NCBI GenBank assembly: GCA_036266845.1
Contig: DATAXI010000272.1
Coordinates: 1 to 36,234, forward strand
DNA from: DATAXI01 sp036266845
Lineage (GTDB): Bacteria; Verrucomicrobiota; Verrucomicrobiia; Chthoniobacterales; Chthoniobacteraceae
Length of the DNA: 36,234 nt
Direction of reading: 5' to 3'
Shown: positions 8,397 through 16,938 of the stretch, in pieces
How the letters are laid out: every line of letters begins with the position of its first letter
Position numbering within the stretch: position 1 is the first letter of the stretch
Position numbers and translations under genes: made by a program
Notes under the pieces: model-generated
Seen by the model: only the letters and a program-made list of their open reading frames with translations
Database searches by the model: none
Told to the model about the DNA's origin: nothing

Positions 8397-9089
8397 TTAC
8401 GCCGCGGGAAGCGGCTCGTCGCTCCACCAGTTCGAGAGGCGGGCGGTCGGTATCGCGGGGATGGCCAGGCCGCCGTTCTCGTAGTGAGAGGTATCGTTGA
8501 AGAGCGTCAGGCGGGACCGGGAGAGTTCGCGGAAATCGATGATGTTCAGCGCGGCCGGGCTTTGGTCCAGGTTATCGCGGTAGCGGCGCGGATCGAACCC
8601 GAGCAGCGAGCTCAGCAGGAGCCGGATCGTCGCCTTGTGCGAAGCGACGATGACGTGTTTTCCCTCGCATTGCCGAACGATCTCCATGAGCGCCGGCAGC
8701 GCGCGCGCGGTGACCGCCAGCCCGCTCTCGCCCCCTTGCGGCGCAAAGGTGAACGGATCGCAATCCCAATCCGCCATCTCCTCGGGAAACTTCTCCTCCA
8801 CCTCCCTGCGGGTCATCTGTTCCCACCGCCCGTGATTGATCTCGCGCAGCCCCTCGACCGGCTGCACCGGCAGATTGTGCGGATTCGCCAGGATCGAGGC
8901 CGTTTCCATCGTGCGCCCCAGCGGCGATGCGAAAACGGCGACCACTTTCTCGCCGCTCAGACGCTCGGCAAGGCGCCGCACCTGCTCGCGGCCTTCGTCG
9001 GATAGGGGAACGTCCGTTGCCCCGGCGAAGCGATCCTCCGCGGTCAGGATGGTCGAGCCATGGCGGATAAGGAAGACGCGCGTGTTCAT
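8397..9089 (-). CDS. Histidine phosphatase family protein (phosphoglycerate mutase-like)
   Basis: This 230-residue enzyme of the histidine phosphatase superfamily has the RHG motif (nucleophile His10), Arg59 in SPLGRT, the proton-donor glutamate in LREINHG (Glu83) and the second histidine in VIVASHKAT (His151). The set matches the GpmB/CobC-type branch, which includes cofactor-independent-looking small phosphatases such as alpha-ribazole phosphatase. The substrate is uncertain: no cobalamin gene is nearby, so a general sugar-phosphate or metabolite phosphatase is as likely. It lies 15 bp after the small membrane-protein gene and in the same run as pgl and fabG. Confidence 0.88.
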   Translation of the reverse strand: MNTRVFLIRHGSTILTAEDRFAGATDVPLSDEGREQVRRLAERLSGEKVVAVFASPLGRTMETASILANPHNLPVQPVEGLREINHGRWEQMTRREVEEKFPEEMADWDCDPFTFAPQGGESGLAVTARALPALMEIVRQCEGKHVIVASHKATIRLLLSSLLGFDPRRYRDNLDQSPAALNIIDFRELSRSRLTLFNDTSHYENGGLAIPAIPTARLSNWWSDEPLPAA

Positions 9090-9104
9090 CGCCTTGCCCC
9101 TAAA

Positions 9105-9350
9105 TTATTTGCCGCCCCAACGCCAGCGCGGCTTTTCGCCTTTCCAGTAACAGATGCCGATCAGGATCACGACCATGACGCAGACAAAAGCGAAGATTTC
9201 CGGCCGATTCGGTTTGAAGTAGAACTCTCCGGTAATCAGTACGGCGACCCACACGGCCATGACGACCCATCCCTGCCAGCACGCCGGCGGACCCCAGCCC
9301 CAGCCGTAGCGCTTGGCGGGGAACCAGATCTTTTTTTCGCCCCCGTTCAT
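9105..9350 (-). CDS. Small membrane protein with two transmembrane segments, unknown function
   Basis: This 81-residue protein has a tryptophan- and glycine-rich N-terminus (RYGWGWGPPACWQGW) leading into two hydrophobic stretches, about residues 28-42 and 51-68, and a basic C-terminus (KGEKPRWRWGGK). The Trp-Gly-rich entry followed by two helices recurs in conserved hypothetical proteins of other bacteria, from memory. It sits 9 bp after pgl and 15 bp before the phosphatase gene, so it is probably translated from the same transcript. No function can be assigned. Confidence 0.75.
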   Translation of the reverse strand: MNGGEKKIWFPAKRYGWGWGPPACWQGWVVMAVWVAVLITGEFYFKPNRPEIFAFVCVMVVILIGICYWKGEKPRWRWGGK

Positions 9351-9359
9351 GGGTGGAAA

Positions 9360-10052
9360 TTACGGCCAGCCAAGCAGCCAGGTCAACTTTCCGTCCGTCG
9401 GCGCCACGCGGGCAGCGGGATAATCGGCGCCGCCTGCCAGGATTTGATCCACCACCGGTTTCTTCTCATCCCCTTCCACCATGAAGAGGACATGCCGCGC
9501 CGCATCGATGAGCGGAAAGGTAAAGGTAATGCGGTAGGTATCGAACTTTGGCACGAAATTGTGGACCACATTGCGGGTCTGCTCGTGCAGCGCCTCGGTG
9601 CCGGGAAAAAGGGAGGCGGTGTGCCCATCCGGCCCCATGCCGAGCAGCAGCAGATCGTGCCGATAGCGCGGCTCATTGAACCGGGAGGCAAGCTGCGCCA
9701 GCCTGGCATCGTATTCGCCGGCTGCTTCCCCGGCCGGCAGCTCGCCCCGCATCCGGAAGACATTGCCGGGCGGGATTGGCACCGCATCGAGCAGGGTGGT
9801 GCGGGCCATGCGGTAATTGCTCTGCTCGTCGTTGGGAGGCACGCAGCGCTCGTCGCCAAAGGTAATTTGCACGCGATCCCAGGGAAAATCGCCCGCCGCA
9901 GCGGCCCATTGGCGGTACACCGCGGCAGGGGTTCGCCCGCCGGAGAGCGCGATCCGAAAGATCCCTCGCGCCGCGATGGCCTCGCGCGCCGAGGAGAGGA
10001 TGATATTGGCCGCATCCGAGGGGAAATCGGTGGTATGGAGCGTCGTGGGCAT
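9360..10052 (-). CDS. pgl: 6-phosphogluconolactonase
   Basis: This enzyme hydrolyses 6-phosphogluconolactone to 6-phosphogluconate, the second step of the oxidative pentose phosphate pathway. The 230-residue length is typical. Family motifs are ALSGGRTPAAVY near residues 35-46, FGDERCVPPNDEQSNYRMA near 65-83, and LLLGMGPDGHTASLFPG near 134-150, as in DevB/SOL-type lactonases and related glucosamine-phosphate isomerases. The DGHTASLFPG version points to the lactonase. No glucose-6-phosphate dehydrogenase gene is in the window. It is 57 bp downstream of fabG on the minus strand. Confidence 0.93.
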   Translation of the reverse strand: MPTTLHTTDFPSDAANIILSSAREAIAARGIFRIALSGGRTPAAVYRQWAAAAGDFPWDRVQITFGDERCVPPNDEQSNYRMARTTLLDAVPIPPGNVFRMRGELPAGEAAGEYDARLAQLASRFNEPRYRHDLLLLGMGPDGHTASLFPGTEALHEQTRNVVHNFVPKFDTYRITFTFPLIDAARHVLFMVEGDEKKPVVDQILAGGADYPAARVAPTDGKLTWLLGWP

Positions 10053-10109
10053 GGCGGTAAGGGATGAGGTTTGGAGAGAATCGCGCGGACTTGCTAACGT
10101 GCGGACGAT

Positions 10110-10847
10110 TTACATGACCATGCCGCCGTCCACGGTCAGCGTTTGGCCGGTAATGTATTTGGAATCGGGGCCGGCCAGGAAGGCGACCGCAGCGGCAATA
10201 TCGTCGGGATCGCCGAAACGGCCCAGCGGGATTTGGCCGAGAACCGCGGTCTTCACGTTTTCCGGCAGCACGCCGGTCATATCCGTTGTGATGAAGCCCG
10301 GGGCGACGGCATTGACGGTGATGCTGCGGCTGGCCAGCTCGCGCGCGAGCGTCTTGGTCAGGCCGATGAGGCCCGCCTTGCTCGCGGCGTAATTCGCCTG
10401 GCCCGCATTGCCCATCAGTCCGGCGACCGAGGCGATATTGATGATGCGGCCGCCGCGCTGCTTGATCATCGGACGCATGACGCCCTGGATAAAGCTGAAC
10501 GCACCCTTGAGATTCGTATCGAGCACGAGGTCCCAATCCTCCTCGCTCATGCGCATCGCCAGCCCATCGCGGGTGAGGCCGGCGTTGTTTACCAGAATAT
10601 TCACGCCCCCAAAGTCCGCGAGGATTTGCTCGCAGACGGCCTGCACCCCCTTGCGATCCGCGACATCCACGGCGTAAGCCCTGGCGGCGCCCGGCGCCCC
10701 GGCATTGATGGTTTCCGCGGTCTTTGCCGCATTGGCTTCCGTGCGGCTCACGCATGCGACGCGCGCCCCGTCCCGCGCAAGCTTGCGCGCTATGGCTTCG
10801 CCGATTCCGCGGCCCGCACCGGTTACTATGGCTACTGGTGTGCTCAT
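10110..10847 (-). CDS. fabG: 3-oxoacyl-[ACP] reductase
   Basis: FabG reduces 3-oxoacyl-ACP with NADPH in each fatty acid elongation cycle. The 245-residue short-chain dehydrogenase has the nucleotide-binding TGAGRGIG (residues 9-16), NNAG (87-90) and the catalytic tetrad Asn112, Ser140, Tyr153 and Lys157 in the YAASKAG motif. The C-terminus GQTLTVDGGMVM is typical of FabG rather than of generic dehydrogenases. No acpP, fabD or fabF is adjacent; it lies with pgl and a Gfo/Idh-type oxidoreductase, so a role in another ketone reduction cannot be fully excluded. Confidence 0.92.
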   Translation of the reverse strand: MSTPVAIVTGAGRGIGEAIARKLARDGARVACVSRTEANAAKTAETINAGAPGAARAYAVDVADRKGVQAVCEQILADFGGVNILVNNAGLTRDGLAMRMSEEDWDLVLDTNLKGAFSFIQGVMRPMIKQRGGRIINIASVAGLMGNAGQANYAASKAGLIGLTKTLARELASRSITVNAVAPGFITTDMTGVLPENVKTAVLGQIPLGRFGDPDDIAAAVAFLAGPDSKYITGQTLTVDGGMVM

Positions 10848-10894
10848 TTTTTGGAAAATAATGGGTCAGTGAGAGTTTAAGAGGAAGGGTATGG

Positions 10895-12055
10895 TCAGAC
10901 CTTCACCCACCGCCTGGTCTTGGCGCTTTCGGAGATGGCCGCGAGCACTTTCTCGTTGATCAGCCCATCCTCGAAGGTCGGCTGCACGCTCTTTCCAGCG
11001 ACCACCGCGGCGACGAAATCCGCGAAGGTGTTCACAAACGTGTGCTCGTACCCGATGATGTGGCCGGGCGGCCACCATGCGCCGGCGTAAGGCTGCGTCG
11101 CTTCCGTGACCAGGATGCTGCGGAAGCCGCGGCGATCCTCCGGGTCGTCATGGTTGAAATAGTCCAGCCGGTTCATATCCTCGAAATTGAAGGCGAGCGA
11201 GCCCTTGCTGCCGTTTATTTCCAGTGTGATGTGATTCTTGCGCCCAAGCGCGAAACGGGTCGCCTCCAGATTCGCAATCGCGCCGTTCTTGAACCGCCCG
11301 ATCCAGGAAACCGCATCGTCAACGGTCACCCGTCCCATTTTCTGGCCGCCCTTCGCGCTGAGTCCGGCGCCGGACTGCTCTTGCAGCGGACGCTCCTTGA
11401 TGAATGTTTCCATCAGCCCGCAGACCTCCTTGACCTCGCCCACCAGATAGCGGCCCAGGTCGATGATGTGGGCATCGATATCCCCATGCGTTCCGGAGCC
11501 GGCGATCTTTGATTGCAAGCGCCAGACCAGCGGGAAATTTGGGTCCGCGATCCAGTCCTGCGCATACCGCGCCCGGTAATGATAAATGCGGTCGCCAATC
11601 GCGCCCTCCTCGATCATCCGCTTTGCCAGCGCGATTGCCGGGATGCGCCGGTAATTGTGGCATACCATGTTCACCACGCGCGCCTTTTTCGCCGCGTCCG
11701 CCATTGCCTGGCACTCCGCCACATCCATCGCCAGCGGCTTCTCGCACAGGATCGCCTTGCCCTGCCGCGCCGCCTCGATCGCGATTTCCGCGTGGGAATC
11801 GTTTGGCGTGCAGATATCCACGATATCGATCTCCGGGTCCCCCACCACAGCGCGCCAGTCGGTACTGGCAAATTCCCAGCCCAATTGCGCCCGCGCCTTC
11901 TCCACCGCCTCCGGCGAGCGCCCGCAGATGGTGTGCAGCCTCACATCCGCCGGCAGGTTAAAGAACCGGGGGGCCTGCCGCCAGGCGTTCGAGTGGGCCT
12001 TGCCCATGAAGTTGTAACCGATCAATCCGACATGGAGTGTTTTTTTCGAAGGCAT
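10895..12055 (-). CDS. Gfo/Idh/MocA-family NAD(P)-dependent oxidoreductase
   Basis: This 386-residue enzyme probably oxidises or reduces a sugar or inositol-type substrate with NAD(P). The N-terminal Rossmann fold starts at VGLIGYNFMGKAH (near residues 9-21). The family motif CEKPLA lies about residue 100-105, with the lysine that contacts substrate and cofactor. A GDIDAHIIDLGRYL segment in the C-terminal domain carries the histidine of the usual DxxxH catalytic pattern. The ATG at 12055 is chosen: upstream codons give an arginine-rich stretch with no family match. It is the first gene of the minus-strand run down to yacG. Substrate is not deducible. Confidence 0.9.
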   Translation of the reverse strand: MPSKKTLHVGLIGYNFMGKAHSNAWRQAPRFFNLPADVRLHTICGRSPEAVEKARAQLGWEFASTDWRAVVGDPEIDIVDICTPNDSHAEIAIEAARQGKAILCEKPLAMDVAECQAMADAAKKARVVNMVCHNYRRIPAIALAKRMIEEGAIGDRIYHYRARYAQDWIADPNFPLVWRLQSKIAGSGTHGDIDAHIIDLGRYLVGEVKEVCGLMETFIKERPLQEQSGAGLSAKGGQKMGRVTVDDAVSWIGRFKNGAIANLEATRFALGRKNHITLEINGSKGSLAFNFEDMNRLDYFNHDDPEDRRGFRSILVTEATQPYAGAWWPPGHIIGYEHTFVNTFADFVAAVVAGKSVQPTFEDGLINEKVLAAISESAKTRRWVKV

Positions 12056-12225
12056 AAGGAAAACGGGGAGGGGGGCGAGATTGCACTGCCTCCGCGGGCG
12101 CGTAAACTCGAAACCTTGGGAGCGCCGGCGTCTCCCGGAACCGTCCCATGAACCCCGTGCGGGCTGTGCGGCACGAGCCGCCGCTCGATTCCGTGGCGGC
12201 AAGCGGACCCGGTAAAAGCCGCCCC

Positions 12226-12549
12226 TTACGGGCCTATCTTGCGGTAACGCACCAAAGTGGATTTCAAGTCACTCCTGAGGAAAAGGAAACGGCATCCTGC
12301 GAGGAACAAAAGGATGAGAGTGGCCGGGATGGATGCTAAAAGGAGGATGAGCGCCGCCAGATTGACCGGATCGAGCGCTTCAAACGCCGATTCCTTACTG
12401 AATGGCGAGTGTTCAAAATGGACGTAGAGGAAGCGGGAGGCTGCCAAAGACGCTGTAAAGGCACTCGCGAGAGCGCTATTAAGTAAAAGTCTTATGGAGC
12501 TTCGAGCAACCGCCTCGTAGCGGTCATTGGATGGATACCTATTGTCCAC
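12226..12549 (-). CDS. Small membrane protein, unknown function
   Basis: This 107-residue frame encodes two hydrophobic segments, about residues 22-41 and 65-89, linked by a loop containing EHSPFSKESAFEALDP. A basic C-terminal end (RSDLKSTLVRYRKIG) suggests it stays in the cytoplasm. No family is recognised and no Shine-Dalgarno sequence is seen. It stands alone, 170 bp upstream of the oxidoreductase start. It is believable because of the coherent two-helix pattern, but it could be a chance frame. Confidence 0.45.
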   Translation of the reverse strand: MDNRYPSNDRYEAVARSSIRLLLNSALASAFTASLAASRFLYVHFEHSPFSKESAFEALDPVNLAALILLLASIPATLILLFLAGCRFLFLRSDLKSTLVRYRKIGP

Positions 12550-12979
12550 GGATACAGCCTCGCGAGGCCAATTGCGGAAGCGAAGGCGGTATTCCCGCTG
12601 AAATTAGACCCAGGATGCCCCGCCATGACCATGCGGCGTCCCGAGAACGGCTTCTATCGGAAAAGGAGGTATTTTTAAGCATTCCGGCGGAATCTTAATC
12701 TTTTTTCCCTTGCAACCGCTGGCGCGGATATTAAAAAAAGCGCCCCCCTTACGTGGGATCCGCCAGGGCGGGACCGTAAAAAACATCGATGCTGTACGCG
12801 GGAAATAATCTCCTTGTGAAAGTTTTCACAAATTGGCTTGCGTCCGTTTCGGCGCAAAAAATAAGGTAGCCGCCGTTTACCCCCTATTGACTCCCAGTGT
12901 TCGCATTTTGTTCAAACCAATTTGATTGTTGCCAGCCTGCCGAGCGGGGCGAGTCGGCGTCTTCAGCCCGGTAAATCCC
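12550..12979. other. Intergenic control region upstream of the act-cta operon
   Basis: This 430-bp gap between a minus-strand gene and the plus-strand actA holds no convincing ORF. It is richer in A/T runs than the surrounding genes and carries a perfect CRP-type palindrome at 12814-12831. TTGACT at 12888-12893 could be a -35 box, but no good -10 partner is seen at 17 bp. It should contain the main promoter for the respiratory operon. Confidence 0.6.
12814..12831. promoter_or_regulatory. CRP/FNR-superfamily operator-like palindrome
   Basis: TTGTGAAAGTTTTCACAA is a perfect 8+2+8 inverted repeat and contains TGTGA-N6-TCACA, the exact CRP core consensus. It lies about 150 bp before the actA start. 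Members of the CRP/FNR superfamily often control respiratory genes, so control of the act-cta operon is a reasonable inference. The cognate regulator is not in the window. Confidence 0.5.
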
Positions 12980-13711
12980 ATGGCGAATTTCTTTCCAAAG
13001 TGGACGAACTGGATCCCGTTGAAGATGGTGGTGATCCTCATCGTGCTGGGTAATGCGGCGACCGCGGCGGTCTGGTATTATTTTACCCCCAAGTACACGC
13101 GGGTTGGCTATCAACCGGTGCAGCCGGTGCCATTCTCGCACCGCATCCATGCCGGCCAGTTAAAGATGGATTGCCGGTACTGCCACTCCTTTGTCGAGGT
13201 GTCCTACCACTCCAACGTGCCAAACACGCAGGTCTGCATGAACTGCCACTCGCAAATCCAGAAGGATAACCCGAAGCTGGCTGCCATCCGCCAAAGCTGG
13301 GCCACGGGCCAGCCGGTGACCTGGATGCAGATCCACAAGACCCCGGACTACGCCTATTACAACCACTCGGTGCACGTGAACCGCGGCATCTCCTGCGTTT
13401 CCTGCCATGGGCGCATCGATCAAATGGATGTCGTGTACGAATACCAGCCTCTCTCGATGTCCTGGTGCCTCGATTGCCACCGCCACCCGGAGAATGCGCT
13501 CCGGCCCCGCGCGGATGTGTATAACCTGGCCTGGAAGCCGGAGGATGTGGACGCCAAGTCTTTCGTCGCCAAGTACGGCAAGCCGCCGGGCGAGGAAGAT
13601 CGGGATTTTTCTTCTGGAAACGTAAAGCTGACGCAGCAGGAGATTGGGCTCACGCTGAAGCACGCATGGTACGTGAACCCGCCTGAAAACTGCGCCGGTT
13701 GCCACCGCTGA
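12980..13711 (+). CDS. actA: Alternative Complex III subunit A, pentaheme cytochrome c
   Basis: ActA is the multiheme electron-transfer subunit of Alternative Complex III, the quinol:cytochrome c oxidoreductase that replaces the bc1 complex. The 243-residue protein has one N-terminal membrane anchor (about residues 14-35) and five CxxCH heme sites, at 65-69, 86-90, 139-143, 163-167 and 238-242. Extra histidines may supply the second heme ligands. The hemes face the periplasm. The ATG at 12980 is preferred over an in-frame ATG at 12926 because it places the anchor at the N-terminus. Its stop overlaps the actB start (TGATG). Confidence 0.94.
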   Translation: MANFFPKWTNWIPLKMVVILIVLGNAATAAVWYYFTPKYTRVGYQPVQPVPFSHRIHAGQLKMDCRYCHSFVEVSYHSNVPNTQVCMNCHSQIQKDNPKLAAIRQSWATGQPVTWMQIHKTPDYAYYNHSVHVNRGISCVSCHGRIDQMDVVYEYQPLSMSWCLDCHRHPENALRPRADVYNLAWKPEDVDAKSFVAKYGKPPGEEDRDFSSGNVKLTQQEIGLTLKHAWYVNPPENCAGCHR

Positions 13712-16700
13712 TGAAACGAGTCTTCGAACATCCACCAGAGCCGCAGGGCGGAAAGAAATACTGGCGCAGCCTCGATGAGCTGGCCGGGACCCCGGATTTT
13801 GCGGCGTCGCTCGAGCGCGAGTTCCCCCAAGGCGCGGCGGAGTTTAATGGCGGCGACGTCTCCCGCCGTCATTTCATGAAGATCATGGGCGCCTCCACGG
13901 CGCTGGCGGGCATTGGCCTGGCCGGCTGCCGGCGTCCGGAGATGCACCTGGTGCCCTTCACCCGCAGCGCGGAATGGGTCATCCCGGGCAAGTTCCTTTT
14001 CTACACCACCTCGCGGCCAGCGGCGCGGGGTTATGTGCCGCTCATCGTCTCCACCTACGAGGGGCGTCCCACCAAGATCGAGGGCAACCAGTTTCACCCC
14101 ATCAACGGCGGTCATGGACGCACCGACCATTTCACCCAGGCGTCCATCCTGAATCTTTACGATCCGGACCGCTATCGCTGCTTCAAGAACGCCAGCGTCG
14201 ATACCGATGAGGCCGCTTTCATCGCGGCACTGGATAAAATCATTGTCGATTATTCCGCAAACCAGGGCGAGGGCCTCGCCTTCCTCATGGAGGAAGATCC
14301 GTCGCCGACCCGCGAGCGTCTGCGCGCCGCGGTCATGGCAAAATTGCCGCTGGCCCAGTGGTGCGTTTACGAGCCGCTCGGCGGCAACACCGCGGACGCG
14401 GAGCTTACCGCCTTCGGCTCCGGCATTCGCGCCCGCCCGTTGCTGGATAAGGCGGATATCGTCCTTTCCCTGGACAGTGATTTCCTGAGCCCCACCGAGG
14501 GGACCATCGAGCAGACCCGCGGGTTTACCGACAAGCGCCGGGTGGATGAGCCCGGCCACAAGATGAACCGCCTCTACGTGGTCGAGAATCGCTACACGAT
14601 CACCGGCGGCATGGCTGATCACCGGTTGCGCATTCCTGCCAGCGAGGTGGGCGTTTTTGCCGTGCAACTCGCCGCGGAGCTTGCCTCGCAGACCAATGAC
14701 GCGACGCTCGCCGGGGTCGCACAATCACTCGGCAAAACCAAGGCCACAGCCAGTTTCCCGGAGGGCTGGATCGCGGAGCTGGCGAAGGATCTGCTCGCAA
14801 ATCGCGGGCGCGCTCTCGTGATGGTCGGCTCGCAGCAGCCGGTTGCGGTGCATCTTCTTGGCGCCGCGATCAATTCCGCCCTCGGCGCGCTCGGCAATAC
14901 GATGGCCGGCATCCTGCCGGTATCCGCTCCCACTGCGAAGATTGGCGCGTTGGCGGACTCCATCAAACAGAAGAAAGTTTCCACGCTGTTCATCCTCGGC
15001 GGCAACCCGGTTTACGATGCCCCGGCGGAGTTGAATTGGGCATCGCTCCAGGAGTCGATTCCGACGGTCATCCGCTCCGGCCACCTCCTCGACGAGACCT
15101 CCAACAGCGCCAACTGGTTCGTCCCGCGCGCTCATTATCTCGAGTATTGGGGCGACGGACGCAGCTCCGACGGCACTTACGTCGCGGTTCAGCCCATGAT
15201 CCTGCCGCTCTACGGCGGATGGTCGGATATTGACATCTTCGCCCGCTTTGCCGGCTTGCCCAAACCGGCCGGCCCCGAGCTGGTGCAGGAAACCTTCAGG
15301 CAAATCGCCGGCCCGGTCCCTGATTTCGCCGCCGCATGGAACCGGTTCCTCCACGACGGATATCTGGCCGGGAGTGATTCCTCCACCCAGCGCAGTCTCT
15401 TTTTCCTCTCTGCCGCCACCGGCTCCGCCATCGGCGAGAAAGCGAGCCTCAATGCGGTTTCCGGCGCGGGCAATTACGAGGTTGTTTTCACCCCGGACTT
15501 CCACACGTTCGACGGCCGCTACAATAACAACGGCTGGCTTCAGGAAGCGCCGGACCCGGTCACCCGGCTTACATGGGACAACGCCGCCCTCATCTCGCCC
15601 GTCACCGCCAGGGAATTGGGTGTGCAGAATTACGAGGCCGCGGGCGACACCATCGAGATCACGCTCGAAAGCGGCGCAAAGCTCGAAGTGCCGATCCTCA
15701 TCGCCCCGGGTCACGCGGACCGTTCCATCTCCATTTCCCTCGGCTACGGCCGCACCGATACCGGGCGTGTCGGCACCGGCGCGGGATACAACGTTTACCC
15801 GCTGCGCACCACGCTGGCGCCATATTACGTCTTTACCCAGCAGGTGAAGTTCACGGGTGGCCGTGGCGTCCAGGCGATCACGCAGCAGCACTTCAACATG
15901 GAGGGCCGCGCCCAGATTCGCGAGGGCACGCTGGCGCAGTTTGCCGAGGACCGGACCTTTGCGAAGACCATGGGGATGGACGAGGAATTGCCGAAGGCCG
16001 GCAATCCCACCATTTACACCCATCCGCCGTTCACCGGCATGGAGCAGTGGGGCATGGCGGTGGATACCAATACCTGCACCGGGTGCCAGGCGTGCGTCAT
16101 CGCCTGCCAGGCGGAGAACAATTCCCCCATTGTGGGCAAGGAGCAGGTCATCAATGGCCGCGAGATGCACTGGATGCGCATCGACCGCTACTTCGCCAGT
16201 TACGATGACACTGACCCTGATCCGGAGATGCTGGTCGAGCCGGTCCTTTGCCAGCAATGCGAGAACGCCCCGTGCGAAACCGTTTGCCCGGTCAACGCGA
16301 CGGTCCACACGCCGGACGGCCTCAATTCCATGGCTTACAACCGCTGCATCGGCACGCGGTATTGCGCGAACAACTGTCCGTACAAGGTGCGCCGCTTCAA
16401 TTTCTTCGATTACACCCAGCGTCCCATCTACCCGGTGAAGACCCCCTTTGGCGAGATTGGCGGGCTGCACCTCGGCCCGCTGACCACCAAGGGCAGCCCG
16501 GACCCCATCAAGATGCAGAGGAACCCGAACGTGACCGTCCGCATGCGCGGCGTCATGGAGAAGTGCACTTTCTGCGTCCAGCGCATCGAGGAGGCGCGCA
16601 TCGCCACCAAGGTGAGAGCCGGCGCCTCGGACAACATCAAGATCCCTGTCGATGCCTTCCAGACGGCCTGCCAGCAGGCGTGCCCCAACGAGGCGATCAC

Positions 16701-16938
16701 CTTTGGCGATATTACCGAGCCGGAGGCCAAGGTCTCCAAGCTGCGCGCCAGCCCGCGCGGCTTCCGCCTCCTGGAATATCTCAACACAAGCCCGCGCATT
16801 CTTTACCTCGCCAGGTTGCGCAACCCAAACCCGCGGATGCCGGGCGCCGATAAGCTCACCTCCTTCCAGAAGAAGGAAAAAGGTGGTTTTGCGGCAGAGC
16901 CCTCGGGCGCGGGCGATTTCTCCGGAGGACCCCGCTAA
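13711..16938 (+). CDS. actB: Alternative Complex III subunit B, molybdopterin-like/iron-sulfur fusion
   Basis: ActB is the large peripheral subunit of Alternative Complex III. The 1075 residues start with a twin-arginine region (SRRHFMKIMG, residues 51-60) and hydrophobic stretch ending in AGC, as in the family. The middle part is the molybdopterin-oxidoreductase-like fold, which in this family binds no cofactor. From about residue 785 comes the ferredoxin-like part with four cysteine clusters: CTGCQACVIAC, CQQCENAPCETVC, CIGTRYCANNCP and CTFC...CQQACP. These match three [4Fe-4S] and one [3Fe-4S] centre in characterised complexes. It is exported folded, with partners actA and actC on both sides. 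Confidence 0.95.
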   Translation: MKRVFEHPPEPQGGKKYWRSLDELAGTPDFAASLEREFPQGAAEFNGGDVSRRHFMKIMGASTALAGIGLAGCRRPEMHLVPFTRSAEWVIPGKFLFYTTSRPAARGYVPLIVSTYEGRPTKIEGNQFHPINGGHGRTDHFTQASILNLYDPDRYRCFKNASVDTDEAAFIAALDKIIVDYSANQGEGLAFLMEEDPSPTRERLRAAVMAKLPLAQWCVYEPLGGNTADAELTAFGSGIRARPLLDKADIVLSLDSDFLSPTEGTIEQTRGFTDKRRVDEPGHKMNRLYVVENRYTITGGMADHRLRIPASEVGVFAVQLAAELASQTNDATLAGVAQSLGKTKATASFPEGWIAELAKDLLANRGRALVMVGSQQPVAVHLLGAAINSALGALGNTMAGILPVSAPTAKIGALADSIKQKKVSTLFILGGNPVYDAPAELNWASLQESIPTVIRSGHLLDETSNSANWFVPRAHYLEYWGDGRSSDGTYVAVQPMILPLYGGWSDIDIFARFAGLPKPAGPELVQETFRQIAGPVPDFAAAWNRFLHDGYLAGSDSSTQRSLFFLSAATGSAIGEKASLNAVSGAGNYEVVFTPDFHTFDGRYNNNGWLQEAPDPVTRLTWDNAALISPVTARELGVQNYEAAGDTIEITLESGAKLEVPILIAPGHADRSISISLGYGRTDTGRVGTGAGYNVYPLRTTLAPYYVFTQQVKFTGGRGVQAITQQHFNMEGRAQIREGTLAQFAEDRTFAKTMGMDEELPKAGNPTIYTHPPFTGMEQWGMAVDTNTCTGCQACVIACQAENNSPIVGKEQVINGREMHWMRIDRYFASYDDTDPDPEMLVEPVLCQQCENAPCETVCPVNATVHTPDGLNSMAYNRCIGTRYCANNCPYKVRRFNFFDYTQRPIYPVKTPFGEIGGLHLGPLTTKGSPDPIKMQRNPNVTVRMRGVMEKCTFCVQRIEEARIATKVRAGASDNIKIPVDAFQTACQQACPNEAITFGDITEPEAKVSKLRASPRGFRLLEYLNTSPRILYLARLRNPNPRMPGADKLTSFQKKEKGGFAAEPSGAGDFSGGPR

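Noticed and set aside
12926..12979. Longer actA start at ATG 12926
   Set aside because: It would add 18 residues ahead of the membrane anchor without family likeness; ATG 12980 is preferred.
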